From: Furcasterigmium furcatum
Taxonomy: Eukaryota; Ascomycota; Sordariomycetes; Glomerellales; Plectosphaerellaceae
Direction: 5' to 3'
Length of the DNA stretch: 64,000 nucleotides
NCBI GenBank assembly: GCA_001599815.1
Contig: BCIA01000004.1
Span: 3,436,082 to 3,500,081, forward strand
Under the pieces are notes generated by a model. The model searched no databases and was not told the DNA's origin. It saw only the letters and a program-made list of their open reading frames with translations. Below are positions 44,567 to 53,694 of this stretch, one piece after another; the stretch's first letter is position 1, and each line of letters begins with the position of its first letter. The position numbers were made by a program, and so were the translations under genes.

Positions 44567-45110
44567 GGTAGCGGCGCCTGGTCAGAGTTGTTTGTGGTTT
44601 TGCGACCTCAATCTGCGACCCTTCAAGGTATGAGAAAACGCCATTCTGCGATGAGCCAGATATCTACCATGTCCCGAGCCAAGAGCCACCTCCTCTCTGT
44701 CGTGATCGCAGGCCTTGCAGCTCATCAGGCGATGCCTATCACCGCAGTGTGGCACAGTGGTTCGACTCGTCGGGTCAGGCCCGACATGCTCCAGTGCGGT
44801 CCAGTCGCCCATGGGTGGCCCCTGAGGAGCCCCTGACTCGCACCTCGACCAAGACACGGGCGCTACTTCGGCGCTCTGAACCGAGTCCGCAGTCGGGGCT
44901 CCAGTGTTCTCACAGTGGCGGGCGAAGACGGTCCTCGAGCTCATCACGCAATCGCGACTATCGGGAAGCAGAAGATATACATCCTGTCGGGCTCGGGCGG
45001 CGTGTCTCTCGGGCTATCAACCCCAAAGTCCCATACATCGATACAACGAGACCAGCCTCGGCTTCTCGTCCCGTCGGATGCAAGCCTCATGTCAGCGGTC
45101 GGCCACCGCC
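44567..45110. other. Divergent promoter, FMO and Zn2Cys6 regulator
   Basis: No gene. Contains the palindrome at 44769-44785. Confidence 0.65.
44769..44785. promoter_or_regulatory. GTCGG-N7-CCGAC palindrome, candidate Zn2Cys6 site
   Basis: GTCGG GTCAGGC CCGAC, about 200 bp from the FMO start and 326 bp from the regulator start, so it could serve both genes and autoregulation. Confidence 0.75.
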
Positions 45111-47213
45111 ATGTCGAGAAACGACCACATCAGATCCAGCATCCACCGCTTCCGCGTCCGACGCACGTCCGAGCCCGAGTCGGCACGGCGCCGACGCTCC
45201 GCCTCTCCCACAAACACGCCGCCGCCTCCCCTGACTGACGGCCCGACGACGGCCGCCTCACCGCGGGACGTCCCCGCCTGCGACCGCTGCCGCAGCTTCA
45301 AGAAGAAGTGCAGCCGGACGTTCCCCGTCTGCTCCCTGTGCGCGAGGGCCGGCCACGAGTGCTCGTTCTCCACGCCGGCGACGTCTGCCGAGGCCCAGAC
45401 GCATCACCTGAGAGCCCGAGTCGAGTGGCTGTCCCAGCTCGTCAACGAGAATGTTCTCACGAGCGGCCCCGGCATCGAGGCCGAGGACACGGGGGCCGAT
45501 CTCACAGGAAGGATCCCGACGACGGGGGTGTTGACCCATTCCAGCATCGCGCGGCCGGACAACGATGCGCGGCCGGATCTCGCTGCCAGGGCGGCGTACA
45601 ACGCCGGAGGAGCCCCGGGCACCCGGGACCTTCAGCCCTTCGAGCCCGATCCCGTCCTTCCCGCGTTGCCTCCGCAGATCGAGGCGCCCAGCACCGTTGG
45701 AACCGCTGACTCCGGCATCGAACCTGGAGACTCCCTGGCAGGGAAGATGGTCAATGCCTATTTCCGCCACATTCACCGGGCATATCCCTTCATGAACCGG
45801 ACCCGGGTGCTGCAGGACCTCGAGTCCCTCGGACACTCGGCCTGGCCGCGGAGGCGGACCGACTCTACCCTGCTCTTCCTCATCATGGCCCTCGGCTGTA
45901 CCACCCTCCAGCGGTCCGGGGACATGCCCCGCGACGCAGCATCCCAGTTCGACGTCCCAAGTGCGGAGATCGTGCAGGAGTGCCTCCTCAGAGAAGACAT
46001 CGAGTCGATACAGATCCTCGTCCTTCTCGGCTTGTATTGCATGTTCGACCCGTCAGCGGCATCTACATGGTCCATCGCCGGCATCGCTTCCAGGAAAGCC
46101 ATGGCCTACGGGCTCTGTCGTCGGGCTTCCAACGATCCTTCACTCTCCTCGACCGATGTCGAACTCCGCCATCGCCTCTTCTGGAGCACATGGGTGCTCG
46201 ACCGTGTCATGGCATACACGACCGGCTTGCCCCCTGCTCTGACCGATGACAACATCGACGTCCCGCTCCCCGGGTTGACAGTCGAGGAGTTCGCATCGCC
46301 AGACCGGCAGTACTTCGCCTCCGTCCTCCAGATCCATCGGCACATCATCCATCTCCGCCAGCTCGAGGACCGCATCCTACGGCAGATTCACGCGAGGAAG
46401 CAGGCCGAGGTCGCCTACATGTCCCGCTCCGGCCGCCTCGCCGTCATGAAAGAGATCAGGACCGAGATCGAAAACTGGTACAGCAACGGCTGCCTCCTCT
46501 CCCCTGTCGAGCCCGACAACGTCCCCATCCACAGCTCCGTCGCCTGGCTCGGCGCGCGGTATTACCACCTCCTCCTGATGCTGCACTNCCCCTGCCACTT
46601 CAACGGCTTCGGCTCCATCATCTCCCTCGTCGAGCTCCTCCGCTTCGCCCAGAAGCACCTGCAGTCGACCCTCGTCCTCCTCCAGCAGCGGCAGCTGCCC
46701 CTTAACCGCGTCACCCTCGGCCGGACGCTCCCCGCTGGTCTCGTCCTCGTCCACTGCTTCATGAGCTGCGCGTCGGACTCGGCCGCCTTCATCCCGACGG
46801 ACGAGCTCGACACCGTCATCAGCGTCTTCGAGGCCTTCCCCGACACCTGGACACATGCCCGGCGAGCGGCGCAGGTGTTCCGCCAGATCAGGGGCACCAT
46901 CTCCGAGGGCTCGGCGCAGGCGTCTCTGCACTTCTCAGACGTCCGGTTTGCGCCCGGTGCGCAGCACGCGAAGGCTTCGTGTCAGGTGTTGCTGAAGCCG
47001 CTCCTCGGCGCGGCGACGGCCATCATGCACGATGCCCTCGGGAAGGCTACGTATTACACAATCACTGAGTTCCTGGGACGGCTGGGGTCTGCAGACGGGG
47101 GCTCGCAGTGTGTAAACTCGCCGACGGGGCCGATTCAGTCGTCCATGGCTATTATTGATGATGAAGAGATGACAGAAAATGGATGGGCGCCACTGCAGTA
47201 CGGGTTTTTGTAG
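45111..47213 (+). CDS. Zn2Cys6 fungal-type transcription factor
   Basis: Probable pathway-specific regulator of the surrounding cluster, 700 aa, intronless. The binuclear zinc cluster ACDRCRSFKKKC, then C-x5-C-x2-C-x6-C ending HECSF, lies near residues 56-86. A heptad-like dimer segment (LRARVEWLSQLVNENVL) follows. The fungal-specific TF domain is recognisable from AGKMVNAYFRHIHRAYPFMN through YCMFDPSAASTWSIAGIASR, AYGLCRR and HRLFWSTWVLDRVMA. One base is unresolved (N at 46588; codon TNC = Ser/Phe/Tyr/Cys in the context LMLH-x-PCHFNG). The start at 45111 is the closest ATG giving a normal N-terminus; the open frame extends upstream without clear coding character. Zn2Cys6 dimers bind CGG/CCG half-sites, as in the three palindromes here. 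Confidence 0.92.
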   Translation: MSRNDHIRSSIHRFRVRRTSEPESARRRRSASPTNTPPPPLTDGPTTAASPRDVPACDRCRSFKKKCSRTFPVCSLCARAGHECSFSTPATSAEAQTHHLRARVEWLSQLVNENVLTSGPGIEAEDTGADLTGRIPTTGVLTHSSIARPDNDARPDLAARAAYNAGGAPGTRDLQPFEPDPVLPALPPQIEAPSTVGTADSGIEPGDSLAGKMVNAYFRHIHRAYPFMNRTRVLQDLESLGHSAWPRRRTDSTLLFLIMALGCTTLQRSGDMPRDAASQFDVPSAEIVQECLLREDIESIQILVLLGLYCMFDPSAASTWSIAGIASRKAMAYGLCRRASNDPSLSSTDVELRHRLFWSTWVLDRVMAYTTGLPPALTDDNIDVPLPGLTVEEFASPDRQYFASVLQIHRHIIHLRQLEDRILRQIHARKQAEVAYMSRSGRLAVMKEIRTEIENWYSNGCLLSPVEPDNVPIHSSVAWLGARYYHLLLMLHXPCHFNGFGSIISLVELLRFAQKHLQSTLVLLQQRQLPLNRVTLGRTLPAGLVLVHCFMSCASDSAAFIPTDELDTVISVFEAFPDTWTHARRAAQVFRQIRGTISEGSAQASLHFSDVRFAPGAQHAKASCQVLLKPLLGAATAIMHDALGKATYYTITEFLGRLGSADGGSQCVNSPTGPIQSSMAIIDDEEMTENGWAPLQYGFL

Positions 47214-47363
47214 ATGGCCGTGGTCTGACCAGCGGTGATGATTTCCGCTGGAGACCGGCGTGAGCAATATGAATTATGACCAGCTGTTATGTTTCCGTGT
47301 CTCATTTTACACATAGAGGATACTCATCCTTTTCAACCTTGGGTTTTGTCAGAGCACCCGGCC

Positions 47364-48361
47364 TCACTGCAGAAATCTTCGGATCTCCCCGAGCACCAAG
47401 TCCGACTTCTCCATGTGCACCGAGTGGTTCGCTCCCTCAACTTCTAATAACTTTGCGCCCGGGATCCTTTCGGCGATGATTGTCGAGTTTTCTGTGAATG
47501 AAGGTCAACCTGAGCTCGGCCATGATACCACGAAGACTCGTACCTGGAGGGCAGATCCAATCCTTGTCGCCGACGACCACAAGCGTCTTTGCCGTGATCT
47601 GGGATAGCCGGTCCGTGTAATCAAAATACTTCTCCTTTTCGGAGTAAAGCTCATCTGCAAGGTTCCCGGTCAGTCTGCCCACGAGACGATGAAATGAAAA
47701 CTTACTATGCGACTCGGCAACAAAAACCGTCTGCAGACACGACCTCAGAGCAGCCGCCGGGTCGAAATCCTCCCGATACAAGGGCATCATGGCAAAGTAC
47801 ACGAGCCTGAACTCGAGATCGTCCTCAAACGCCCCAAATACCTTGTTCTTCAGCATGTCGACGGAGAAACTCGGCGCCTTGCCTATCCTCTGCGCCAGGA
47901 CCTCGATGGCCCCGGCCTCGTGGTGGTGAGACGCTGCTGTTCCCCGGAGGATGAGGTGAGACACCCGCGAGGCGTATTTGATGGCGTAGTGCTGCGCCAG
48001 GAATCCGCCGAAACTCCCGCCGCAGATGATGGCCTGCTTGTCGCCGACGAAGTGCTGTCTGATGCCCTCGATGTCATCCACGAGCTGCTCGAAGGTGTAA
48101 GGCGTCGTTCGTGAGCTCTGACCGTGACCCCGGTAGTCAAATGAGAGGACGCGGATGGACGGTTGCAGCCGGCCGTACACTCCAAAGTCCGACTTGTGGT
48201 CACCTGGACGGTGTCAGTGAAGCTTCTTGGTGCGTGATGCGAGCCTCATGTAACCTACCGAAGCCTCTGCCGCCGTGCAGGGTGATCATCAAGGGGGCGT
48301 CTTCAGGCCCCGTCACCCTGTAGGCGAGCCGAGCGCCGTTCACCTCAACAAAGTCCACCAT
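47364..48361 (-). CDS. Alpha/beta hydrolase (proline iminopeptidase-like)
   Basis: 279 aa from four exons (48259-48361, 47706-48203, 47544-47654, 47364-47491), all joins in frame. Oxyanion region MITLHGGRGFG/DHKSDFG; DYRGHGQSS; nucleophile elbow CGGSFGG with catalytic Ser; VVVGDKDWICPP with the acid Asp; catalytic His in EGANHSVHMEKSDLV within the last exon. Without the last splice the His is lost, so the exon is well supported. The family includes proline iminopeptidases and lactone or ester hydrolases. Next to an oxoprolinase-type enzyme, an amide- or lactone-opening step is plausible. Divergent from the permease gene across a promoter with the palindrome at 48618-48634. Confidence 0.9.
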
Positions 48362-48978
48362 ATTGTCGCTGCTGATATTGAGTCGTGAGATGGGTTGCCA
48401 CACCGATGAAGTGCCAATCTCAAAGTCCCTGGCCCAAGACAGCTTTCATACACTGAGGCTCATGTCGCCATCGCCTTGCCGAGCATGACATCCGACGTCG
48501 CATGCCACCGACAAGGAGCGCAGGTCAAGGCCGGGATGACGGCTCCATTGTCGAAAGTATGTGCATGGATCGTCCCCTCCCTGGCGTCGTACCTTGTGGA
48601 GTTCATCGCCTCCGTTCGTCGGCGCCAGCCCGACGAGAATGTCCAAATGCGGCAATTTTGGTGACGGCCGCCCGCAAACCCGACTCGCGTCCATGGCAAG
48701 ACTCGACTTTCTCCAGAATCCTCGCCTTTCCCAGGCAATACTTCAGAAATGTCGTGATCGGCCAGAAAATATCGTTATCGACGCTTCGACACTGGTCCGT
48801 TGGCTTTCCCGGTATCGAAGGACACCATAAAAGTTGCCATGGTCCGTATCAACTACATGACTCTGGTTCTTGAGGCTTCATGAGCAGAACCGGCAATCCC
48901 ACCTCCACCACGGAAACTGCAACACTCTCAGTCCTTCGTGGCCCAGTTTAAGCGACTTCCTGGTTTCCACACGTCAAG
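48362..48978. other. Divergent promoter, hydrolase and permease
   Basis: No gene. Contains the palindrome at 48618-48634. Confidence 0.65.
48618..48634. promoter_or_regulatory. GTCGG-N7-CCGAC palindrome, candidate Zn2Cys6 site
   Basis: GTCGG CGCCAGC CCGAC, extended by one more matched base each side (TCGTCGG/CCGACGA). It lies 257 bp from the hydrolase start and 345 bp from the permease start. Confidence 0.75.
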
Positions 48979-50625
48979 ATGGCAAAGCTCGACGAGAAGC
49001 AGCCTGCCCAGAACAGCCAGGCGGACCCGATCCAGCCGGCCGTCTCTGACCGGGACGACGCCTCGGCGACTGCCGCTGCGGCTCTCAAGCAGGAGACCCC
49101 AGCTCCCGCGGCCAAGTCGGGATGGCTGCAGTGGCATGAGCCGGGTACCTCGCCCGAGGAGAAGAAGCTTATTTTCAAGCTTGACTGGTTTCTCCTTAGC
49201 TTCTCCTGTCTCATGTTCTTCATCAAGCAGGTATGTCCGTCCACCCTTGTCCAAGTTGCAGCATCAACTTGCGTCTCTGAACGTCTCCTGACGACTGCCG
49301 CAGCTCGACCAGAATAACATCTCCAATGCCTACGTCTCCGGCATGGCCACGGACCTCGGCTTCGGCCCCGGTAACGAGCTCTCCTGGATGAACACGTACT
49401 TCAGCATCGGCACCATCATCGGCGGCGTCTTCTCCAACCTGGCCATCACCGTTGTCCGCCCTCGCTACTGGCTCCCGGGATGCCTGACGACCTGGTCCTT
49501 CTTCGTCCTCTTCCTGTACAAGTGCAACCATGCGTACCAGTTCTACATCCTCCGCTTCTTCATCGGGTTCTTCGAGTCGGCCGCCTGGCCTGGCGTCATG
49601 TACGTTCTGGGCTCATGGTACCGCAAGAGTGAGCTGGCGCGCCGATCCGGCTTCTTCGTCATGAGCGGCGTGCTAGGCCAGATGTTCTCCGGTTATCTGC
49701 AGTCGGCCCTCTTCACGGGCATGCACGGCAAAGGAGGTCTGGCGGCCTGGAGGTGGCTGTTCATTTTCGACTTTATCCTGGCTATCCCTGTCGTGGTGTA
49801 CGGTGTTGTAAGTCATCCAGTCGTCTCATTCATTGAGGCCAAGCCAACTAACACCACCAGACCTGCTACCCTGACACGCCTCACACAACGACCGCCTTCT
49901 ACCTCAACGAGTGGGAGCGGCAGCGCGCCCGCGAGCGCATCGAGGAGGAGGGCCGCAAGCCCGTCGGAAAGATGAATTGGTCCGTCCTCCGCCGCATCTT
50001 CGGCTCCTGGCAGGTCTACGCCTTCACCGCCGGCTACAGCTTCTGGACCCTCACGTGCGGCTCGTACATCATCCAGTACTTCACGCTCTACCTCCGCTCT
50101 ACCGGGCAGTACACCATCCCCGAGATCAACAACATCCCCACGTCCATCGGCGCCGTCAACTTCGTCTTCATGATCACCACGGGCTACGTCGCCGACAAGC
50201 TCGGCCGCCGCGGACCCGTCTGCCTCGCCGTCGGCCTTCTGCTGACCTTCAACTACGCCGTCCTGACCGCGTGGAGCGTGCCGCACATGTTCCGCATGGC
50301 CGTCTTCATCATGGTCGGCTGCTACGGGTGCTACACCCCCCTCCTGGCTGGCTGGGCCAACGAGGCATGCGGCGGCGACCAGCAGAAGCGGGCCTTCGTT
50401 CTCTCGTTCATGGTTAGTGTTGGACAGGCCGTCGTCATCCCGTTCCAGCAGCTTCAGCTGCCCAGCGGGCAGGCGCCCCGGTTCGTGCAGACGCACGGAT
50501 GGGCGAGCGCGCTGGCCTTTGTCGTCGCGCTGACGCTGTGGACTGGGTTCGGCATTCCGCTCATGCAGAAATGGAAGGGATCTGAGAAGCATACCACTGC
50601 CACGGAGGCGGTTGACGAGCCTTGA
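48979..50625 (+). CDS. MFS permease, anion:cation symporter (Dal5/Fen2-like) family
   Basis: 506 aa, about 12 membrane segments, three exons (48979-49230, 49304-49807, 49861-50625). A soluble N-terminus of about 65 residues precedes LIFKLDWFLLSFSCLMFFIK. Signatures: DQNNISNAYVSGMATDLGF, RFFIGFFESAAWPGVMYVLG, WYRKSELARRSG, WRWLFIFD, CYPDTPHTTTAFYLNEWER and ADKLGRRGPV. This MFS family carries small carboxylates, vitamins and ureides such as allantoate, nicotinate, pantothenate and biotin precursors, which fits import of the substrate used by the neighbouring oxoprolinase-type enzyme and FMO. Shares a palindrome-bearing promoter with the hydrolase gene. Confidence 0.94.
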
Positions 50626-51527
50626 TCATTTGCGGCACAGTAAGGGGAGGGGGCCGGATGGGAATGTAGGCCCGAGGAGTTGTGTATCCGCACGCTGTAG
50701 ATCTCTTCGACATGGTCAGCGGTCGACATTTTCGTCACAATGAAAGTACATAATGGAGTAGTAATAAGTTTAACGTGCTGCCTACTTCGCTATTGTCTCT
50801 ATACGCGTACCCATATAGAGTATCTCCGAGAGTCCGGCCCGCGACACGGATCCGTGCCGAGCTTTGGACCCCACACACGGCCGGCGATCAGTCTGGTCCG
50901 CGACGGATCCCCGGAGGTAACAGAAGTGTCTCCGAGCCGGTCTGACCGTTCTGACGGTCGAGAGTGCCACTTGCGCTGAGCAACAGCAGGAGGCCTGGGA
51001 CTCTCGGCTCGCGTCATATGGTCTTGGTACGAGTGGGCGAGGAATCCTCAGCCAGAATCTCAACTCATATTCTCGCCTGTTGATACTGCTTTCATATCGC
51101 CATGGGCGACCATCTAGGCAGTGACCTTCCAACAACTTACTACTATCAGGTGACTGAGCCCCAGGGCCTGCCTAACTGAGTATGGTTCTCACGCACAAGA
51201 GTCTGAGATGAACTTGGCCAACGTCAGTTAGAGGCTGCACAGAAGCTGAGAAGCTGAGTAGCAACTATCTTTGGACACAACGACGAGTGCCAACATTCAT
51301 CGAACTCGAACATCATGTTAATCAGATCAATACCACGTATGCCGTGAAAATGACCTGTTAGGTCCCAGGAGACGTGGACTGGAAACCTCAAGACAAGTAT
51401 AAAAGGGGCCCGAATCGTCGCTCATCTCACTCCTCAGTCATACAAGCACATCGCAAGCCAGCAACACATCCTACAACACACTACTTCCTTTGATACTCTC
51501 AATTCAAGTCGAAATCCAACCTCCACG
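50626..51527. other. Intergenic region, promoter of small secreted protein
   Basis: 3' flank of the permease and promoter of the next gene, with a clear TATA box at 51398-51404. No other gene seen. Confidence 0.6.
51398..51404 (+). promoter_or_regulatory. TATA box
   Basis: AAGTATAAAAGGGGCC, 124-130 bp upstream of the start codon, followed by a CA-rich leader; typical of strongly regulated secreted-protein genes. Confidence 0.7.
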
Positions 51528-52154
51528 ATGCACTTCTACAAACCCGCCGTTCTTGTTGCCATTCTCGCTGCCACCAGCGCCGCAGCCGCTCCCCATGATG
51601 GGGCTGGAATCGGGTGAGTCCGGTCAAGCAGCCTCTCCCACAGCGACGCAGGGCTAGAACCTCGCCCACCATTCTCACACTTCTCACCCAGGAACATCAA
51701 AGGCAGCACCATTGCCAAGCGCAACGGAGACACCGATTCCGACGCCAGGGACAGATGCGAAGACGTCGACTTCGGCAGCGACCTGCACGCCTTGATCATC
51801 AGCTACAAGGTCAGCGGCACCATCGGAAGTGGAGGCGACCCGGGCATCACCAGTGCCGGGAACTTCTGGACCTTCGATAGCGGCTGCGAGCAGCTGGACC
51901 AGGTCAACTGGAACGGCGGGCAGGGGAAGCCCGACCCCATCTCCTACATGGACGACGGGTTCTCCCTCCGCTTTACGATCGAAAACGCAGCGCTCGACCC
52001 GAACAGGCCCGCGGCGCCCACGGACGTCGAGGCCGGTTGGCCGGACCAGGACACCTGGGCGAGGGGCCCCAGTCTCAACTGCGGCAGCAGTTTCGATACG
52101 TCTGGAGGATTCGGCTCGAGGGTTCACTGGCGTATCTGCACGTTCATGAAGTAG
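51528..52154 (+). CDS. Small secreted protein, effector candidate
   Basis: 182 aa, two exons (51528-51613, 51692-52154), not recognised as any family. Signal peptide of about 20 residues (AVLVAILAATSAAAA), then a short pro-region ending in a Lys-Arg Kex2-type site (STIAKR/NGDTD). The mature part has four cysteines (DRCEDV, SGCEQL, LNCGSS, RICTF), enough for two disulfides. It is rich in Gly, Asp and Trp and looks like a compact beta protein. The N-terminal join GIG/NIKG preserves frame. It has a TATA-box promoter. Could be a virulence effector, an antimicrobial or a carbohydrate-binding protein; the sequence does not decide. Confidence 0.82.
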
Positions 52155-53694
52155 AATGGCCGATCTGGTTGGTGGCTCTGTTTCATACGGGTCGTGGATT
52201 TCAAACTGCTTCTTTCTGTCTGGACATGAGGAAGTCCGTCACTGTCGTTACTGAATTTCCAATTCTCGGGCCTATTGCAGCCAATATAACACAAGCCATC
52301 TGAGGCACAAACAATACATATCGATTACAAGCAGAAGAGTATGGGGCTCATCGAGATTCGGCCGACAAGAAGGCCGACACGGCTGCAAGGGCCGGGCCGC
52401 ATGCCGTGATTACATCGATTTTATCTGACAGTCCCTGGCCAGGGTCCAGGACTCTGTAAGCTGGCAGAGCACTTCAACGAGATCTAGATTCAGCCCATGA
52501 AGACTCAGACCGCAAACACAGGATTTTGCATCATATTACTAAGTCATAAGCCATTGAAGTCGCTGCACACGCTGCAGAACTGCAATTGGCTGTCGGTTCG
52601 GCGGCACTTTGGCGAGGTTGCATCCATCCCCAAATCTCGGGACGACCGGCGCCACCAGATCGATCTTTTAACGTTTAACATTTGACAGGCTGCAGATCAC
52701 CGCCTACTTGGGTCGACGCCAAGGCAACCAAGACATCAAAGACGTAGCCGGTGCACCGCTTGATACTTTCGATATGTTGAGACGCAGGTTGCTTGGCTTG
52801 GAACGACTACAATGTACTCATTCCTCGAGCACGACTCAGATCCAGGCTAGTGGGTGAGATGGGAGGAGGATTGCATTTCACGCTTCCTTGGTCTTGTCCG
52901 GAGGAATACGTCTGATCTCGAGTTCGTCCGGCGCAACTGTTCGTCCGACCTGTGGCCCAGTACGCGTCCCGCAATCTCCGAGCATCAAGTTGACACTGCT
53001 GATCGGCTCCGAGGAGCACGCTTCGTCCCATCTTTGCCCCAGATGCGCGAGATGCCCCCACGCCGTCCAGATATGCGTCCCCTGCTGCGTCCTTTAGGCT
53101 CATGAACCCCGTTCACGGCTCCGCTCTGTCGGCCTTGGCGCAGGAAAAGGACACCATCGCGGCCTACAAATGCTGATGACATGCTTACCAAGTGCTTCTG
53201 TCCAATGTATGCGGAACGTGATAGCCCGAAGATGTGACCTAAGCAGTCCTGAGGAGCCTTAGCCCTGAGTCCGTGGCTCTGGGCGACCCGTAGCGAGCTC
53301 CTGTTCCTGGTCTTGTCCGGTCCAGAACTTGCCTGAAATGGCGATGGCTCCCGGTAGTCTTCTTTAGGACACATGAACGACCCTGGTCTCCGCGTGCACC
53401 GCCTGCTTCTTTGAGGCAATTTAATATCTTCGAGGGGGAGCATGTGCAAGTCACGTTCCGCCCACGACTTCGAAGATGATGTTGGTGGCTGGAGGCTTGT
53501 TCGGAAAAGCATGCGGGCTGCGATCGTGGCGGTCGCGGATGTAAGTTAGTATAATAGAACGGCCGGCCATGGCGTTCTCCCGTCGGCGGACGGGTAGACG
53601 AGTCAGATAAAGGTGCCTCGCCCATCGCAGTAACACGCACACAGCACGAGCAGGACTCATTATCCCAGCCAGGTTATTAGTTAACTTGTTCACT
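52155..53694. other. Intergenic region
   Basis: 1.5 kb with no supported gene, repeat or RNA. The right end is the promoter of the FAD oxidase gene. Confidence 0.6.
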
